Below, in pieces: positions 47,518 to 57,574 of a stretch of DNA of 64,000 nt. This stretch comes from Xanthomonas arboricola. GTDB taxonomy: Bacteria > Pseudomonadota > Gammaproteobacteria > Xanthomonadales > Xanthomonadaceae. The stretch lies in contig NZ_QREM01000009.1 of assembly GCF_003353015.1 (NCBI RefSeq), positions 79,318-143,317 on the forward strand, written 5' to 3'. The translations under genes and the position numbers were made by a program. The notes below the pieces were generated by a model that saw nothing but the letters and a program-made list of their open reading frames with translations, had not been told where the DNA came from and ran no database searches. Numbering within the stretch: position 1 is the stretch's first letter; the number at the start of each line of letters is the position of its first letter.

Positions 47518-48574
47518 CCTCCGTACGAGGGCGGGGCGTGCCTCGGCAGGCGCCCCGCCGGTTGTGTCCACTGCCCGACCGTTGGCGCTTGTGCACCGGG
47601 CCGTGCCACCAGGCGTGGCTCCGAGCATGCGGCACCATTCGATTGCAGCACCAGGGTGACCTGTCCCCTGCCCGCCTGCTCGACGACCTCCAAGAATCCC
47701 ACGAAACAATGGAGCGCTTCGCTCGGCTGTTCTACGGCCTGGCTGCAGGGCGCTTGCCCGCTCCCGGTCGCGAGACACGCCGCGAATCCATCGCTCCAGG
47801 CTCTTATGCGGTATCCGTGCCGCAGGTTCCGAGATAGTCAGCGGGCTGCACCGAGACGCCCCTGCTGCTCGCAGCTGCCGCATGTGCCTTCGGTAGTTTG
47901 GCGCGTGATAGCTCAGGTATAGAGCGCCTGGCGCTGTGGCTTGGCTGCAGGGCCCTTGTCTGCCCACCATTGCGGGACACGCCATGAATCCGTTCCTGAA
48001 GTCGCTTAAGCGACATCCATGCCGCACAAGGTCCCCAGATACTGAGCGGGCTGCACCGGCACGACGCAGCTCCTGCTCTGAATTGCAGCGCGTGCCTTTC
48101 AGGTGGTCCGGTAGGTGAGATCTAGAGCGTCTAGCTTTGCAGCTTGGCTGCAGGGTCCTTGCCCGCCTACCATCGCGGGACACGCCGTGAATCCGTCCAT
48201 GGAGGCTCTGGCGCGGCATCCATGCCGCTCAAGGTCCCGCGACGGTAGGCGGACAAGGACCAGTCGGGATGGTCGGTGTGCATGGTTGCAAGCGGTGCAC
48301 AAGGTTGCTTTTTGGATAGCCGCGGATTGGGTCATCTTCCCAACGAAAGCCGAGCAGCGGACAAGCTTTTGAAGGCTCTCGGTGCGTTGTCCTCGCCGGT
48401 TGCCGGACCCTTGGCGGCATGGATGCCGCCGCGGAGCCTCCGCGGACGGATTCACGGCGTGTCCCGCAGGTGGCGAGGGCATCGCGCCCTCGACTCATCG
48501 AGCTTTTCACTTGCGGATGTGGACAGCCAGACGATTGAACAGCCGGACGACGCCAGGCGCTGCGAGAGGTTGCG
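47518..48574. other. 1.06-kb gene-free region filled with repeats
   Basis: Three direct units begin with C/TTGGCTGCAGGG at about 47739, 47940 and 48144 (spacing about 202 bp), each continuing through a C-G-C-G-A/G-G-A-C-A-C block and a GGCATCCATGCCGC-like palindrome. Units one and two also share a CAGCGGGCTGCACCG-type segment. A reverse-oriented part follows at 48416-48490. No gene is supported. Confidence 0.75.
48154..48261. repeat. Palindromic element, best-preserved copy
   Basis: Arms of about 29 bp (48154-48182 and 48233-48261) are inverted copies with only about two mismatches, enclosing a smaller GCGGCATCCATGCCGC palindrome. A second recognisable copy lies at 63713-63820. Confidence 0.8.
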
Positions 48575-51361
48575 TCAGCCGGCGATGACCAGGCGTGCAC
48601 CGAGGCGCATGCCGGCTTCGGCCTCGCGCAGCCACTGCGCCATGTCGCGCGGCGACAGCGGCCGCGAATAGAAGTAGCCCTGGATTTCGTCGCAGCCCTG
48701 CTGGCGCAGCAGGGCGTCTTCCTGCACCGTCTCCACCCCTTCGGCCACCACCTGCATGCCCAGCGCATGGCCCAGATGCACGATGGCCTGGGTCACCTCG
48801 GCGGTGTTGGCGTCGTCGAGCATGCCTTGCACGAAGCTGCGGTCGATCTTCAGGCGCTGCACCGGAAAGCGATTGAGGTAATGCAGGTTGGAGAAGCCGG
48901 TACCGAAGTCGTCCACCGCCAGCAGCACGCCGTTCTGTTCGAACAGCTCGAAGCAGCGACGCAGTGCATCGGAATCGCGGATCAATGCCGACTCGGTCAA
49001 TTCCAGTTCCAGGCGCGAGGGCGACCAGCCGTTGTCGCGGCAGATTTCCAGCACGCGCTCGGCAAAACCACGCTCGCGCAGCTGTACCGCGGACACGTTG
49101 ACGGCGATGCGGCTGAAATTGAGGCCGGCGCGGTCCCAGACCACGGCCTGGCGGCAGGCTTCGCCGATCACCCATTCGCCCAGGCGCACGATCTCGCCGC
49201 ACTCCTCGGCAATCGGAATGAACTCGACCGGGCTGCACTGGCCATGGCCGGGCCGGTTCCAGCGCATCAGCGCTTCGATCGCCGGCGAGGATTCGCCCAC
49301 CGTATTGACCAGCGGCTGGTAGACCAGGGTGAACTCTTCGCGCTCCAGCGCGCCTTGCAGTGCGTGTTCCAGCTCCAGGCGGCGCTGTGCACGCATCAGC
49401 ACGTCCTGGCTGTAGTAATGGAAGGTGTTGCGTCCCGATTCCTTGGCTGCATACATCGCCGCATCGGCGGCCCGCAGCAGGCTGTCGAAATCCGACAGGC
49501 CATCGCCCTGCAGCGCGATGCCGATGCTGGCTCCGAGCTTGAGGGTGACGTGGTCCTTGCGCAGCGGCTCGCCCAGCGCGCTGATCAGCTTGCGCGCGAC
49601 ATGGCCGGCGTCTTCGGGTTCGGAAAGATCGCGCAGCAGCACGATGAATTCGTCGTCGCTGAAGCGACCGAACAGGTCGCTGTTGCGCAGATGCTGATGC
49701 AGGCGTGCAGAAGCCAGCTTGAGCAGGTTGTCGCCGGTGGCATGACCGAAGGAATCGTTGATGCTCTTGAAGCCATCCAGATCGATCAGCAGCATTGCCA
49801 GGACCTGACCACGCTCGTGCGCTTCGCGAATCGCGTTCTCCGCCTGTTCGCGCAGCAAAAAGCGGTTGGGCAGGCCGGTCAGGCGATCGTAATGGGCCAG
49901 CAGCTCGATGCGTTCGTTGGCCTCGCGTTCGCGGGTGACGTCGCGGAACAAGGCGACGAAACGCGGCGGCAGGCCTTCGCGGCGGTCCAGCTCGATCAGC
50001 ACCTGTACCCAGATCCGCTGGCCGGAGTTGCGGTAGAAACACAGCTCCAGCTGTTCGGGCAGGCCGCCGTCGGAGATACGCAGCAGCGCCGCCTCGAAGG
50101 CGTCGCGCGAATCCTGCGTGTACAGCGACAGCGCCTGCTCCAGGGTAATGTTTTCCTTGCGCAGGCCGTGGATGCGGTAGCACTCCTCGGTCCATTGCAT
50201 GCGCCGGGTGTCGACCTCGATCTCGCAGCCGCCGATCTTGCCCAGCGCAGACACGCGGTTGAGCAGCTCGGTGCGCCAGCGGATCAATGCGTCGGTCTGG
50301 CGCTGCTCGGTGACGTTCTGCAACTGGCCCAGCAGGCGCACCATGCCGCCATTGCCGTCGAACACCGGCTGCGCCCACACCCGAAGGTGATGCGGATTGA
50401 CGCCGGCAAGGCCGTTGATTTCCAGCTCGAAATGCACCGGCAGGCCTTCGTGCTTGATCTTGCGCCAGGCACTGCGCAGATGCGCAACCGACGGCCGACC
50501 CAGCAGGCGCAGGAGGTCGCGGATGCCCTGCAGGCGCAGCTCGGTCATGCCGAGCTGCTGCAGGAAATCCGGCGACACCCACAGCGTGTCCTTGCGCGTG
50601 TCCCAGCTCCAGCTGCCCATGCTGGCGATGCGCTGGGCCTCTTCGAGCTGGGCCTGCTGCTCGCGCAGCTGCTGCTCGAGCAATTTCTGGTGGTGCACGT
50701 CGGTATGCGTGCCGACCATGCGCAACGGGCGGCCGTCGGCGGTCCGCGACACCACCCGGCCGCGGTCGAGGATCCAGCGCCACTGGCCGTCGTGCTGGCG
50801 CAGGCGGAATTCGGCGGTATAGGTATCGGTGCGCCCGTCCAGGTGCGCCTGCACGGCAGCACTGACCAGCGAGTGGTCGTCCGGATGGATCAGTCCGGAC
50901 AATGCGGTGAGATTGTTCGGGAGCGGCTGCTCGGAATAACCGAGCATGCGGGTCCAGCGCTCGGAGCGGTAGACCACATCGGCCGGAATATCCCAGTCCC
51001 ACAGTCCGTGATCGGCGCTGTCCAGGCCCATTTCCCAGCGGCTGGTGCCGTCGGCGCCCATCGGCTCGGGAATGCTCAGGGTGAAGGCCATGACCTGGCC
51101 ATGTTCGTCGCAGACCGCGCGCAACCAGCCCTCCAGACGCCCGCCGCCGGTACGCGGCAACACGCAGGCGGCCATGCCGCCGCTGTGGACCACCTGGACG
51201 CGACTGCTTTCCAGGACGTCGGCATAGGCGCCGAGGGTGGCCGGCAATCCCAGCGATTGCGCAACGCGGTTGGCCGCCAGAGGCTGGCCATGCGCATCCA
51301 ACAACACCACCGCCGAGGTCAGCGGGTGCTGCAGCATGCTTGCAATGACGCCTGAGTCCAC
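48575..51361 (-). CDS. PAS-GGDEF-EAL protein, probable c-di-GMP phosphodiesterase
   Basis: A 928-residue protein without clear membrane helices. An N-terminal PAS-like segment and about three PAS/PAC modules (residues 100-480, e.g. ERWTRMLGYSEQPLP) precede the GGDEF domain, whose signature reads F-S-D-D-E-F and is therefore degenerate, although an R-x-x-D inhibitory-site pattern is kept just before it. The EAL domain keeps E-A-L, the D-D-F-G-T-G loop, K-I-D-R-S-F, A-E-G-V-E and Q-G-Y, so it should hydrolyse c-di-GMP. It is divergent from the ravS-like kinase. A weak FliA-like promoter precedes it. Confidence 0.9.
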   Translation of the reverse strand: MDSGVIASMLQHPLTSAVVLLDAHGQPLAANRVAQSLGLPATLGAYADVLESSRVQVVHSGGMAACVLPRTGGGRLEGWLRAVCDEHGQVMAFTLSIPEPMGADGTSRWEMGLDSADHGLWDWDIPADVVYRSERWTRMLGYSEQPLPNNLTALSGLIHPDDHSLVSAAVQAHLDGRTDTYTAEFRLRQHDGQWRWILDRGRVVSRTADGRPLRMVGTHTDVHHQKLLEQQLREQQAQLEEAQRIASMGSWSWDTRKDTLWVSPDFLQQLGMTELRLQGIRDLLRLLGRPSVAHLRSAWRKIKHEGLPVHFELEINGLAGVNPHHLRVWAQPVFDGNGGMVRLLGQLQNVTEQRQTDALIRWRTELLNRVSALGKIGGCEIEVDTRRMQWTEECYRIHGLRKENITLEQALSLYTQDSRDAFEAALLRISDGGLPEQLELCFYRNSGQRIWVQVLIELDRREGLPPRFVALFRDVTREREANERIELLAHYDRLTGLPNRFLLREQAENAIREAHERGQVLAMLLIDLDGFKSINDSFGHATGDNLLKLASARLHQHLRNSDLFGRFSDDEFIVLLRDLSEPEDAGHVARKLISALGEPLRKDHVTLKLGASIGIALQGDGLSDFDSLLRAADAAMYAAKESGRNTFHYYSQDVLMRAQRRLELEHALQGALEREEFTLVYQPLVNTVGESSPAIEALMRWNRPGHGQCSPVEFIPIAEECGEIVRLGEWVIGEACRQAVVWDRAGLNFSRIAVNVSAVQLRERGFAERVLEICRDNGWSPSRLELELTESALIRDSDALRRCFELFEQNGVLLAVDDFGTGFSNLHYLNRFPVQRLKIDRSFVQGMLDDANTAEVTQAIVHLGHALGMQVVAEGVETVQEDALLRQQGCDEIQGYFYSRPLSPRDMAQWLREAEAGMRLGARLVIAG

Positions 51362-51408
51362 TCTGGAACACTCCGAAGAATCGACCCCGGGCCTCGGAGT
51401 CGCAATGG

Positions 51409-51435
51409 ATAACGGCCGTTTCCTGGATTAGTTGA
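51409..51435 (-). promoter_or_regulatory. Weak FliA-like promoter for the PAS-GGDEF-EAL gene
   Basis: Minus strand TCAA-N15-GCCGTTAT: the -10 half equals that of the flgM promoter, but the -35 half is poor. Confidence 0.3.
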
Positions 51436-51481
51436 GGCATGTGTTTCGGGCTCGACCGTACCGGGCCGAGTTGCGGCTAAG

Positions 51482-53614
51482 ATGGCTGCATCGCCAGCAC
51501 CAAAGGTCGTCCGCGGACCCATGCCTCATCCTGTCGCCGCGCCCGCGTTTTCGTCCGCTCCCGTGTCCCGTCTTCGCCTCGCCGAGCGGCTGCAACAAGG
51601 TCTATGGACCCTGACCGGGCTGTACCTGCTGGTCGGCGTGGTCTGGCTGCTGCTGGGCAACCGGCTGCTGCATCTGGCCGGCGGCGCGATGCCGGAACGT
51701 TGGTCGGACGCGGGCTTTGTGCTGCTGTCGAGCGTCGTGATCCATCTGGTGCTGCGCCGCTTCGTGGCGCTGATCGTGGAAGAGCATGCGCAACTGGCGC
51801 AGTCGGAGGCGGTGCTGCAGGCCAAGTTCCTGGCCCTGCCCAGCCCTGCGCTGATCTACGACCTGGCCACGCTGCGCATCCTGGATGCCAACCCGGCCGC
51901 GCTGGAATTCTTCGGCTGGGAGCGCGACGAGTTTCTGCAGCAGACGCTGCAGGCGATCTGGCCCAATGCCGACGGCGCGCGCCTGGAGGAAATCATCACC
52001 CAGATCCGCGCCAAGGGCGACGCCACCTGCACCCTGCAAGAGGACCTGCTGACCCGCAGCGGCCCGCGCCATGTGGAGATCCGCAGCAACCAGCTGCATC
52101 TGGCCAGCGGCCCTGCCCGCCTGGTGGTTACCGTGGATCGCAGCGAGGAACGCCAGGCGCAGCATCTGCGCGACGAGGCGCTGCAGCGGCTGGAGGAGGC
52201 GCAAGGCATTGCGCGGCTGGGCTCATGGCAGCTGGATCGCGCAACCGGGCTGGGGCGCTACTCGCCGGCGGTGTACCGCCTGCTCGGCCGCAGCGTGCCG
52301 ATGCATCGGCGCGAGCATCGGCTGGAAGAACTGTTGACCGCCTCGGACACTGCCACCCAGGCGCGGATCGAACGCATGATCGAGGACATGTGCACCGGTG
52401 GCGACGTGCAGATCGACGTGCTGCTGCCGTTGACCGGCGGCGATTCGCAGCCGCGCACCGTGCATCTGCGCGCCGAAAGCGTGACCTGCCCGAACGGTGC
52501 CCGGCATATCCATGGCACGCTGCAGGACGTCAGCGAACGCGAGCAATCGCGCCGCTTGCTGCGCGAGCGCGAGGAGCAGTTCCGCGAGCTGGTCCGGGTC
52601 CTGCCCGATGGCGTGCTGATCCTGGCCGACGAGCACGTGATGTATGCCAATGCCGCCGGGTCGGTGCAGTTCGGTTTCCAGGGCGAAACCATCCTGGGCG
52701 AGCCGCTGCAGACCCTGGTGGGCGACAGCGACCTGCCGGTGGTGCGCGAGTACCTGCGCGCGGGCAGCGACCGCAACGAGCCGGTGTCCAGCGCACGGGA
52801 GATGCGCCGTCGCGACGGCAGCACCTTCTATGCCGGCCTGTCGGCCGGCGACATCCGCTATGGCGGACGCAGCTGCAAGTTGCTGGTGGTGCGCGACCTG
52901 AGCGAACCCGAACGCATGCGCGATGCGCTGGCCGAGAGCAACGCCGAGCTGCAGGCCATGGCCAAGCGCCTGTTCTCGCTGCAGGAGGACGAACGCCGCG
53001 CGATCTCGCGCGATCTGCACGACGACATCGGCCAGGCGATCACCGCGATGAAGCTGTCCGCGCATGCGGCGCTGGACGAGCCGGATCCTGACGCGCGCCG
53101 TGAAGACCTGCTGGAAGTGGTGTCGCTGGCCGACAGCACCGTGACCAAGCTGCGCAACCTGTCGATGCTGTTGCGTCCGCCGCAGCTGGATGCGCTGGGC
53201 CTGGAAGCGGCGCTGCGCTGGCAGGCCTCGATGCTGTTCCGCGCATCGCCGGTGCGGCTGGAACTGGATATCCAGGCACTGGACGTGCGGCCGGGCAACG
53301 AGATCGAGCAGGCATGTTTCCGGATTGCGCAGGAAAGCCTGACCAATGCCCTGCGCCACGCCTGCGCGGGCGAAGTGCGCATGCGCCTGCACTCGATCGA
53401 CAGCGAGAGCTTCCGCCTGGAAGTCAGCGATGACGGCGATGGCTTCGAACCGGAAGGCCCGCGCGGGCTGGGGCTGATCGTGATGCGTGAGCGCGCGCAA
53501 ACCGTTGGCGGTGCGCTCGCGATAGAATCGGCCCCCGGAGCAGGCACGCGCGTGACGTTGCGCCTGCCCTATCACCCGGTCGGCGAGTCCGTCCACGACG
53601 ATGGTGGACGCTAA
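51482..53614 (+). CDS. ravS: PAS-containing sensor histidine kinase, RavS-like
   Basis: A 710-residue membrane kinase: two N-terminal helices (about residues 41-60 and 73-93), three PAS-type segments (near 105-220, 235-340 and 360-480), a HisKA_3 phosphoacceptor (E-R-R-A-I-S-R-D-L-H-D-D-I-G, His near 504) and a HATPase domain. The ravR-like gene starts four bases after its stop. PAS kinase plus GGDEF-EAL-REC partner next to flagellar genes matches the RavS/RavR system described in Xanthomonas campestris; the assignment is by architecture and position. An alternative ATG lies at 51521. Confidence 0.85.
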   Translation: MAASPAPKVVRGPMPHPVAAPAFSSAPVSRLRLAERLQQGLWTLTGLYLLVGVVWLLLGNRLLHLAGGAMPERWSDAGFVLLSSVVIHLVLRRFVALIVEEHAQLAQSEAVLQAKFLALPSPALIYDLATLRILDANPAALEFFGWERDEFLQQTLQAIWPNADGARLEEIITQIRAKGDATCTLQEDLLTRSGPRHVEIRSNQLHLASGPARLVVTVDRSEERQAQHLRDEALQRLEEAQGIARLGSWQLDRATGLGRYSPAVYRLLGRSVPMHRREHRLEELLTASDTATQARIERMIEDMCTGGDVQIDVLLPLTGGDSQPRTVHLRAESVTCPNGARHIHGTLQDVSEREQSRRLLREREEQFRELVRVLPDGVLILADEHVMYANAAGSVQFGFQGETILGEPLQTLVGDSDLPVVREYLRAGSDRNEPVSSAREMRRRDGSTFYAGLSAGDIRYGGRSCKLLVVRDLSEPERMRDALAESNAELQAMAKRLFSLQEDERRAISRDLHDDIGQAITAMKLSAHAALDEPDPDARREDLLEVVSLADSTVTKLRNLSMLLRPPQLDALGLEAALRWQASMLFRASPVRLELDIQALDVRPGNEIEQACFRIAQESLTNALRHACAGEVRMRLHSIDSESFRLEVSDDGDGFEPEGPRGLGLIVMRERAQTVGGALAIESAPGAGTRVTLRLPYHPVGESVHDDGGR

Positions 53615-53617
53615 GTC

Positions 53618-55339
53618 ATGTGGAGCCCCGTAATCCCGCCCGGACTGGAAATCGTCAAACCCACCCGCCTGGGCGCGGGTAATCCCGACCTGTTGCGTCT
53701 TGTGGACGCTGCCGCTTCCGGCGGTCCGCCGTTGATGGTGTTCCACATCGACATCGACCACTTCGCCTCGATCAACGAGAACATGAGCGCCGAAGTCGGC
53801 GACCAGGCGCTGACGCTGGTGGCGCGCCGGCTGCAGGACTTTCTCGGCGCGCGCGGCACGTTGTGGCGGCACGGCAGCGATGAAATGGTGGTGGTGGCAG
53901 TGCGGCGCGAAGACACCCCGCTGCCGGAAGACTTTGCCGAGGAGATCCGCCAGCAGCTGGAACTGCCGCTGTCGGTGCTGCCGTACACCTTGTTCATGAC
54001 CGGCAAGGTCGGCATCAGCCTGTGCCCGGAACACTCCACCTCGCTGTCGATCCTGCTCGACTACGCCGAGGAAGCCAGCTACCAGGCAGCACGCGAAGGC
54101 GGCAATACGGTGCGCCTGTACACCCGCAACTCGACCACCAACGCGCACAGCGAAAGCATCATTGCGCGGCAGATCGTCGATGCGATCCCGCACGGCGAAT
54201 TGCGGCTGCGCTACCAGCCGCTGGTGAGCGCGCGCGATGGCCGCATCGTCGGCATGGAAGCGCTGCTGCGCTGGCAGTCGCCGACCCTGGGCATGCTGGT
54301 GCCGGAGCGCTTCATGCGCACCGCCGAGCGCCTTGGCGTGATCGTGCAGATCGGCGAATGGGTGCTGCAGAACGCGGTGCGTCAGGCGCGGCTTTGGCGC
54401 GACCAGGGCTTCGACGATTTCAGCATCGCGGTCAACGTCTCCACGCTGCAGCTGCTGCGTCCGGGCTTCTTCAACGAAGTGATGGCGATGCTGCAGACCG
54501 CCGGCGTTCCGGCGCAGTTCGTGACGCTGGAGATCAACGAAAGCGCGTTGACCAACAACGTCAACTTCGTCCACGAGACGATGGCCAACCTGCGCAACGA
54601 AGGCATCAGCCTGAGCCTGGACAACTTCGGCACCGGCGATTCCAGCCTGAGCGCGCTGGTGCGCTATCCGGTAGACCGGCTGAAGATCGACCGCAGCTTC
54701 ATCAAGAGCGCGCCGGCCGGCAGCCGCGAGGCAGCGATCGCGCGCGCGATCATCGCGATGGGTCACCAGCTCGGCATGACGGTGATCGCCAACGGCGTGG
54801 AATCGCAGGCGCAGCTGGGCTTTTTGCGTCGCAACGATTGCGACATCTTCCAGGGCTATCTGTTCGGCGAGCCGATGTCGGCCGAGTCGGCCGGCATGGC
54901 GCTACGGCGCCGCTACCTGCGCCCGGAATCGTTCGCCGAAAGCCGCCCGGACCGCACGCTGCTGCTGCTGGACGACGAGGAAAACGTGCTGCGCTCGCTG
55001 GTGCGGCTGTTCCGCCGCGACGGTTACCGCATCCTGGCGGCCGGCAACGTGCGCGACGCCTTCGACCTGCTCGCCACCAACGACGTGCAGGTGATCCTGT
55101 CGGACCAGCGCATGAGCGACATGAGCGGCACCGAGTTCCTGGGCCGGGTCAAGATGCTCTACCCCGACACCGTACGCCTGGTGCTGTCCGGCTACACCGA
55201 CCTGGCCACGGTCACCGAAGCGATCAACCGCGGCGCAATCTACCGCTTCCTGACCAAGCCCTGGAACGACGACGAGCTGCGCGAGCACATTCGCCAGGCC
55301 TTCCGCACGCACGACGAGCTGCGTAACGGCCGGGAGTAG
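53618..55339 (+). CDS. ravR: GGDEF-EAL-receiver response regulator, RavR-like
   Basis: A 573-residue protein with a degenerate GGDEF (signature reads G-S-D-E-M, near residue 90), an EAL domain (about residues 180-430) and a C-terminal receiver (about 440-565; D-D-E near the start, phospho-Asp in VILSDQRMSD, K-P-W near the end). This order is the one described for RavR. The EAL domain keeps E-A-L, N-V-S and K-I-D-R, but the metal-binding D-D-F-G is D-N-F-G and the A-E-G-V-E loop is A-N-G-V-E, so catalysis is doubtful. It is coupled to the kinase upstream. Confidence 0.87.
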   Translation: MWSPVIPPGLEIVKPTRLGAGNPDLLRLVDAAASGGPPLMVFHIDIDHFASINENMSAEVGDQALTLVARRLQDFLGARGTLWRHGSDEMVVVAVRREDTPLPEDFAEEIRQQLELPLSVLPYTLFMTGKVGISLCPEHSTSLSILLDYAEEASYQAAREGGNTVRLYTRNSTTNAHSESIIARQIVDAIPHGELRLRYQPLVSARDGRIVGMEALLRWQSPTLGMLVPERFMRTAERLGVIVQIGEWVLQNAVRQARLWRDQGFDDFSIAVNVSTLQLLRPGFFNEVMAMLQTAGVPAQFVTLEINESALTNNVNFVHETMANLRNEGISLSLDNFGTGDSSLSALVRYPVDRLKIDRSFIKSAPAGSREAAIARAIIAMGHQLGMTVIANGVESQAQLGFLRRNDCDIFQGYLFGEPMSAESAGMALRRRYLRPESFAESRPDRTLLLLDDEENVLRSLVRLFRRDGYRILAAGNVRDAFDLLATNDVQVILSDQRMSDMSGTEFLGRVKMLYPDTVRLVLSGYTDLATVTEAINRGAIYRFLTKPWNDDELREHIRQAFRTHDELRNGRE

Positions 55340-55495
55340 GGATTCGGGATTCGGGATTCGGGATTGGTAAAAGCAAAAGCCAACAGCGATATTCCTGAGC
55401 CGCAATCGGAGATTCGCTGAGCAAGGCAGACGGCAAGAGCGCGGCAAAACCGCCCTTGCGAATCCCTAATCCCTAATCCCGACTCCCCAATCCCA
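55339..55495. repeat. GGGATTN-array inverted element after ravR
   Basis: Four GGG tracts with 4-base spacers (55339-55362) start within the ravR stop codon and are followed by GGTAAAAGC; the right arm (55458-55495) begins TTGCGAATCC and carries the complementary array. It abuts the end of the convergent kinase gene. Confidence 0.75.
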
Positions 55496-55505
55496 ACGGG
55501 CAGCG

Positions 55506-56732
55506 CTACCGCGGCTGCCGCACCGGCAATACGATCCGGAAACTGGCCCCCTGCCCCGGCGTGCTTTCGACGTCGATGCGGCCGTGGTGCTTGTTGATGA
55601 TGCCGTAGGAAATCGACAGGCCCAGGCCGGTGCCGCTGCCGACCGGCTTGGTGGTGAAGAACGGGTCGAAGATGCGTTGCAGCAGGTCCGGGGCGATGCC
55701 GGCGCCGCTGTCCTGGAACTGGATCCAGACGTTGTCGGTCTCGTCGCGACCGGTGGTGACGGTGATCGTGCCGCGCTCGACGATCGCCTGGCCGGCGTTG
55801 AGCAGCATGTTCATGTAGACCTGGTTGAGCTCGGACGGCAGGCACTCGACCAACGGCAGCTCGGCGTAGTTACGCTCCAGCGTGACCTTGTACTTGAGCT
55901 CGTTCCAGATGATGTTGATCGTGGATTCGAGCCCGGCATGCAGGTCGACCATCTTCCACGACTCGGAACGGTCCGAGTACGAGAAATCCTTGAGGTCGCG
56001 CACGATGCGGGTGACCCGCTCGATGCCCTCGCGCGACTCGGCCATCAGCTGCGGCAGGTCGCGGCTGATGAAGTCGATGTCGGCACGGTTGCGGATCTCG
56101 TCGATCTCCGGAATCAGCGCCTTCGGATCCGGCGCCTGCAGCGCGCGCTCGTAGGCTTCGATCAGCGTGAACAGGCTGCGCAGGTATTCCTGCAAGCTGC
56201 CCAGATTGGAGTGCACGTAACCGATCGGGTTATTGATTTCATGCGCCACGCCGGCGGCGAGCTGGCCGATGGAGGCCATCTTCTCCGACTGCAGCAGCTT
56301 GTCCTGCGCACCGTTCAGACGCAGATAGGCCTGGCGCAGTTCGGCATGGCGCTGCTGCAGCTCGCGCTCATAGTCCTGCTGGCCTTCGATGTTGTGGAAC
56401 AGCGCCAGAAAGTGCCCGACGCCCTGCTCCTCGTTGTAGTACAGGTGCGCGATGACCACGCGATCGGCGACCGGCAGGCTGCCGGTCCAGCTGCCCTTGC
56501 TGCGCGCCTGGTTGAGCGCATCCGACGGCAGCACCTGCGAGATCCGCTCGCCGAGATTGCGGTCGTCGGTGGGATCTTCCTTGCACAGGCTCTGGCGTGC
56601 GATGGCGTTGGCCAGGATCAGCTGCCCGTCTGCGCGGAACAGCAGCACGCCCTCGAGCATCTGGTCGCCGAAGGCGCGCAGCATGGCCGGTGACGGCAAC
56701 AGGGTTTGATTGAGAAAAAACTTGGCAGTCAC
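55506..56732 (-). CDS. Sensor histidine kinase, soluble PAS type
   Basis: A protein of about 408 residues with a PAS-like N-terminal half ([19 protein letters not shown]), a coiled linker, a HisKA domain ([20 protein letters not shown], His near 192) and a HATPase domain ([20 protein letters not shown]). No membrane helices. The family is that of kinases partnering RpfG-like or REC-output proteins; its partner may be the RavR-like receiver next door. The start is uncertain: the GTG at 56732 is chosen because upstream residues look non-coding. Confidence 0.85.
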   Translation of the reverse strand: MTAKFFLNQTLLPSPAMLRAFGDQMLEGVLLFRADGQLILANAIARQSLCKEDPTDDRNLGERISQVLPSDALNQARSKGSWTGSLPVADRVVIAHLYYNEEQGVGHFLALFHNIEGQQDYERELQQRHAELRQAYLRLNGAQDKLLQSEKMASIGQLAAGVAHEINNPIGYVHSNLGSLQEYLRSLFTLIEAYERALQAPDPKALIPEIDEIRNRADIDFISRDLPQLMAESREGIERVTRIVRDLKDFSYSDRSESWKMVDLHAGLESTINIIWNELKYKVTLERNYAELPLVECLPSELNQVYMNMLLNAGQAIVERGTITVTTGRDETDNVWIQFQDSGAGIAPDLLQRIFDPFFTTKPVGSGTGLGLSISYGIINKHHGRIDVESTPGQGASFRIVLPVRQPR

Positions 56733-56885
56733 GGGACAGGGCGGCGTAGAGGACGCTTCAATATACGCCGAACGACGCGGGCCTCGCATTGCGCCGCGCC
56801 ACGCTCCTGCGTAGCCAGTCTCTCGGCACTGCAGCAAGACGTGGCCGAGCCGGCCTGCGCGTGCGCTCGGGCACGCTGCGCGGCT

Positions 56886-57218
56886 TCAGGCCACTGCCAG
56901 CGACCGACCGCCGCGCAGCACACTCGACTGGCCCTTGGCGTCGTAGGACGGCGCACTCTCGGTGCGGCCAAGATGACGCAGTGCCCAGTTCACTTCGCGA
57001 CGCCGGCGTGCCAGCAGCGCACCGTTGGCGCGATTGGCGTCGGCCAGTTCGCGCAGCCGCGCTTCTTCGCCCTGGGGCATTGCCGCTTCCAGCGCGCGCA
57101 GTGCCGACAGCTTGTCCTGGGTGTGACGCATCAACCCATCGATGTCGTTCTCGAGTAATGCCTGGCGTTCGCCGGCCAGCGCGTCGCTGAGACGTTGCAG
57201 GAACTCGTTCACGTTCAT
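56886..57218 (-). CDS. flgN: Flagellar export chaperone FlgN
   Basis: A 110-residue helical protein in the FlgN position directly after flgM. FlgN chaperones the hook-associated proteins FlgK and FlgL. The first 75 residues are a heptad-rich helix. AAAGG touches the ATG at 57218, so the GTG two codons later (57212), with AAAGG at 6 bases, may be the true start. Confidence 0.85.
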   Translation of the reverse strand: MNVNEFLQRLSDALAGERQALLENDIDGLMRHTQDKLSALRALEAAMPQGEEARLRELADANRANGALLARRRREVNWALRHLGRTESAPSYDAKGQSSVLRGGRSLAVA

Positions 57219-57233
57219 CCTTTGGGTCGGGGA

Positions 57234-57545
57234 TTAGCCCGCCAGTTGCTGATTCAGATCCATCATGCGGCTGGCGATGGCATCCGGGTTGATGGAATAG
57301 CTGCCGTTCTGCAACGCATCCTTCACTGCCTGGACGCGACCGGTGTCGATCGCCGAGGACTGCGACAGCATGCGCTGCAGGTTCTGCAGGTTGGTGGCCT
57401 CGCCGGTCAGCTTGACGCTGTCGGTCGGCGGCAATGCGGCGATCGGGGACGCGCGATCTTCGCCGGCCGAGGCGATCTTGCTGCTCGTGGCCGCGGTGCG
57501 AAGGGTGGCAGCGGTCGGTAGATTGCCTTCGATTTTCTGGCTCAT
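57234..57545 (-). CDS. flgM: Negative regulator of flagellin synthesis FlgM (anti-sigma-28)
   Basis: A 103-residue protein with a disordered N-terminus and the FlgM C-terminal half (DTGRVQAVKDALQNGSYSIN) that binds FliA. Export of FlgM through the completed hook frees FliA. It has its own sigma-28 promoter, so it is autoregulated, and precedes flgN by 15 bp. Confidence 0.93.
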   Translation of the reverse strand: MSQKIEGNLPTAATLRTAATSSKIASAGEDRASPIAALPPTDSVKLTGEATNLQNLQRMLSQSSAIDTGRVQAVKDALQNGSYSINPDAIASRMMDLNQQLAG

Positions 57546-57574
57546 GTCGGGAACTCCTCTACAGGTCGTAGGGG

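Noticed and set aside
47739..48261. CRISPR array
   Set aside because: The repeats are about 202 bp apart, long, imperfect and palindromic, with no short constant spacer pattern and no cas genes.
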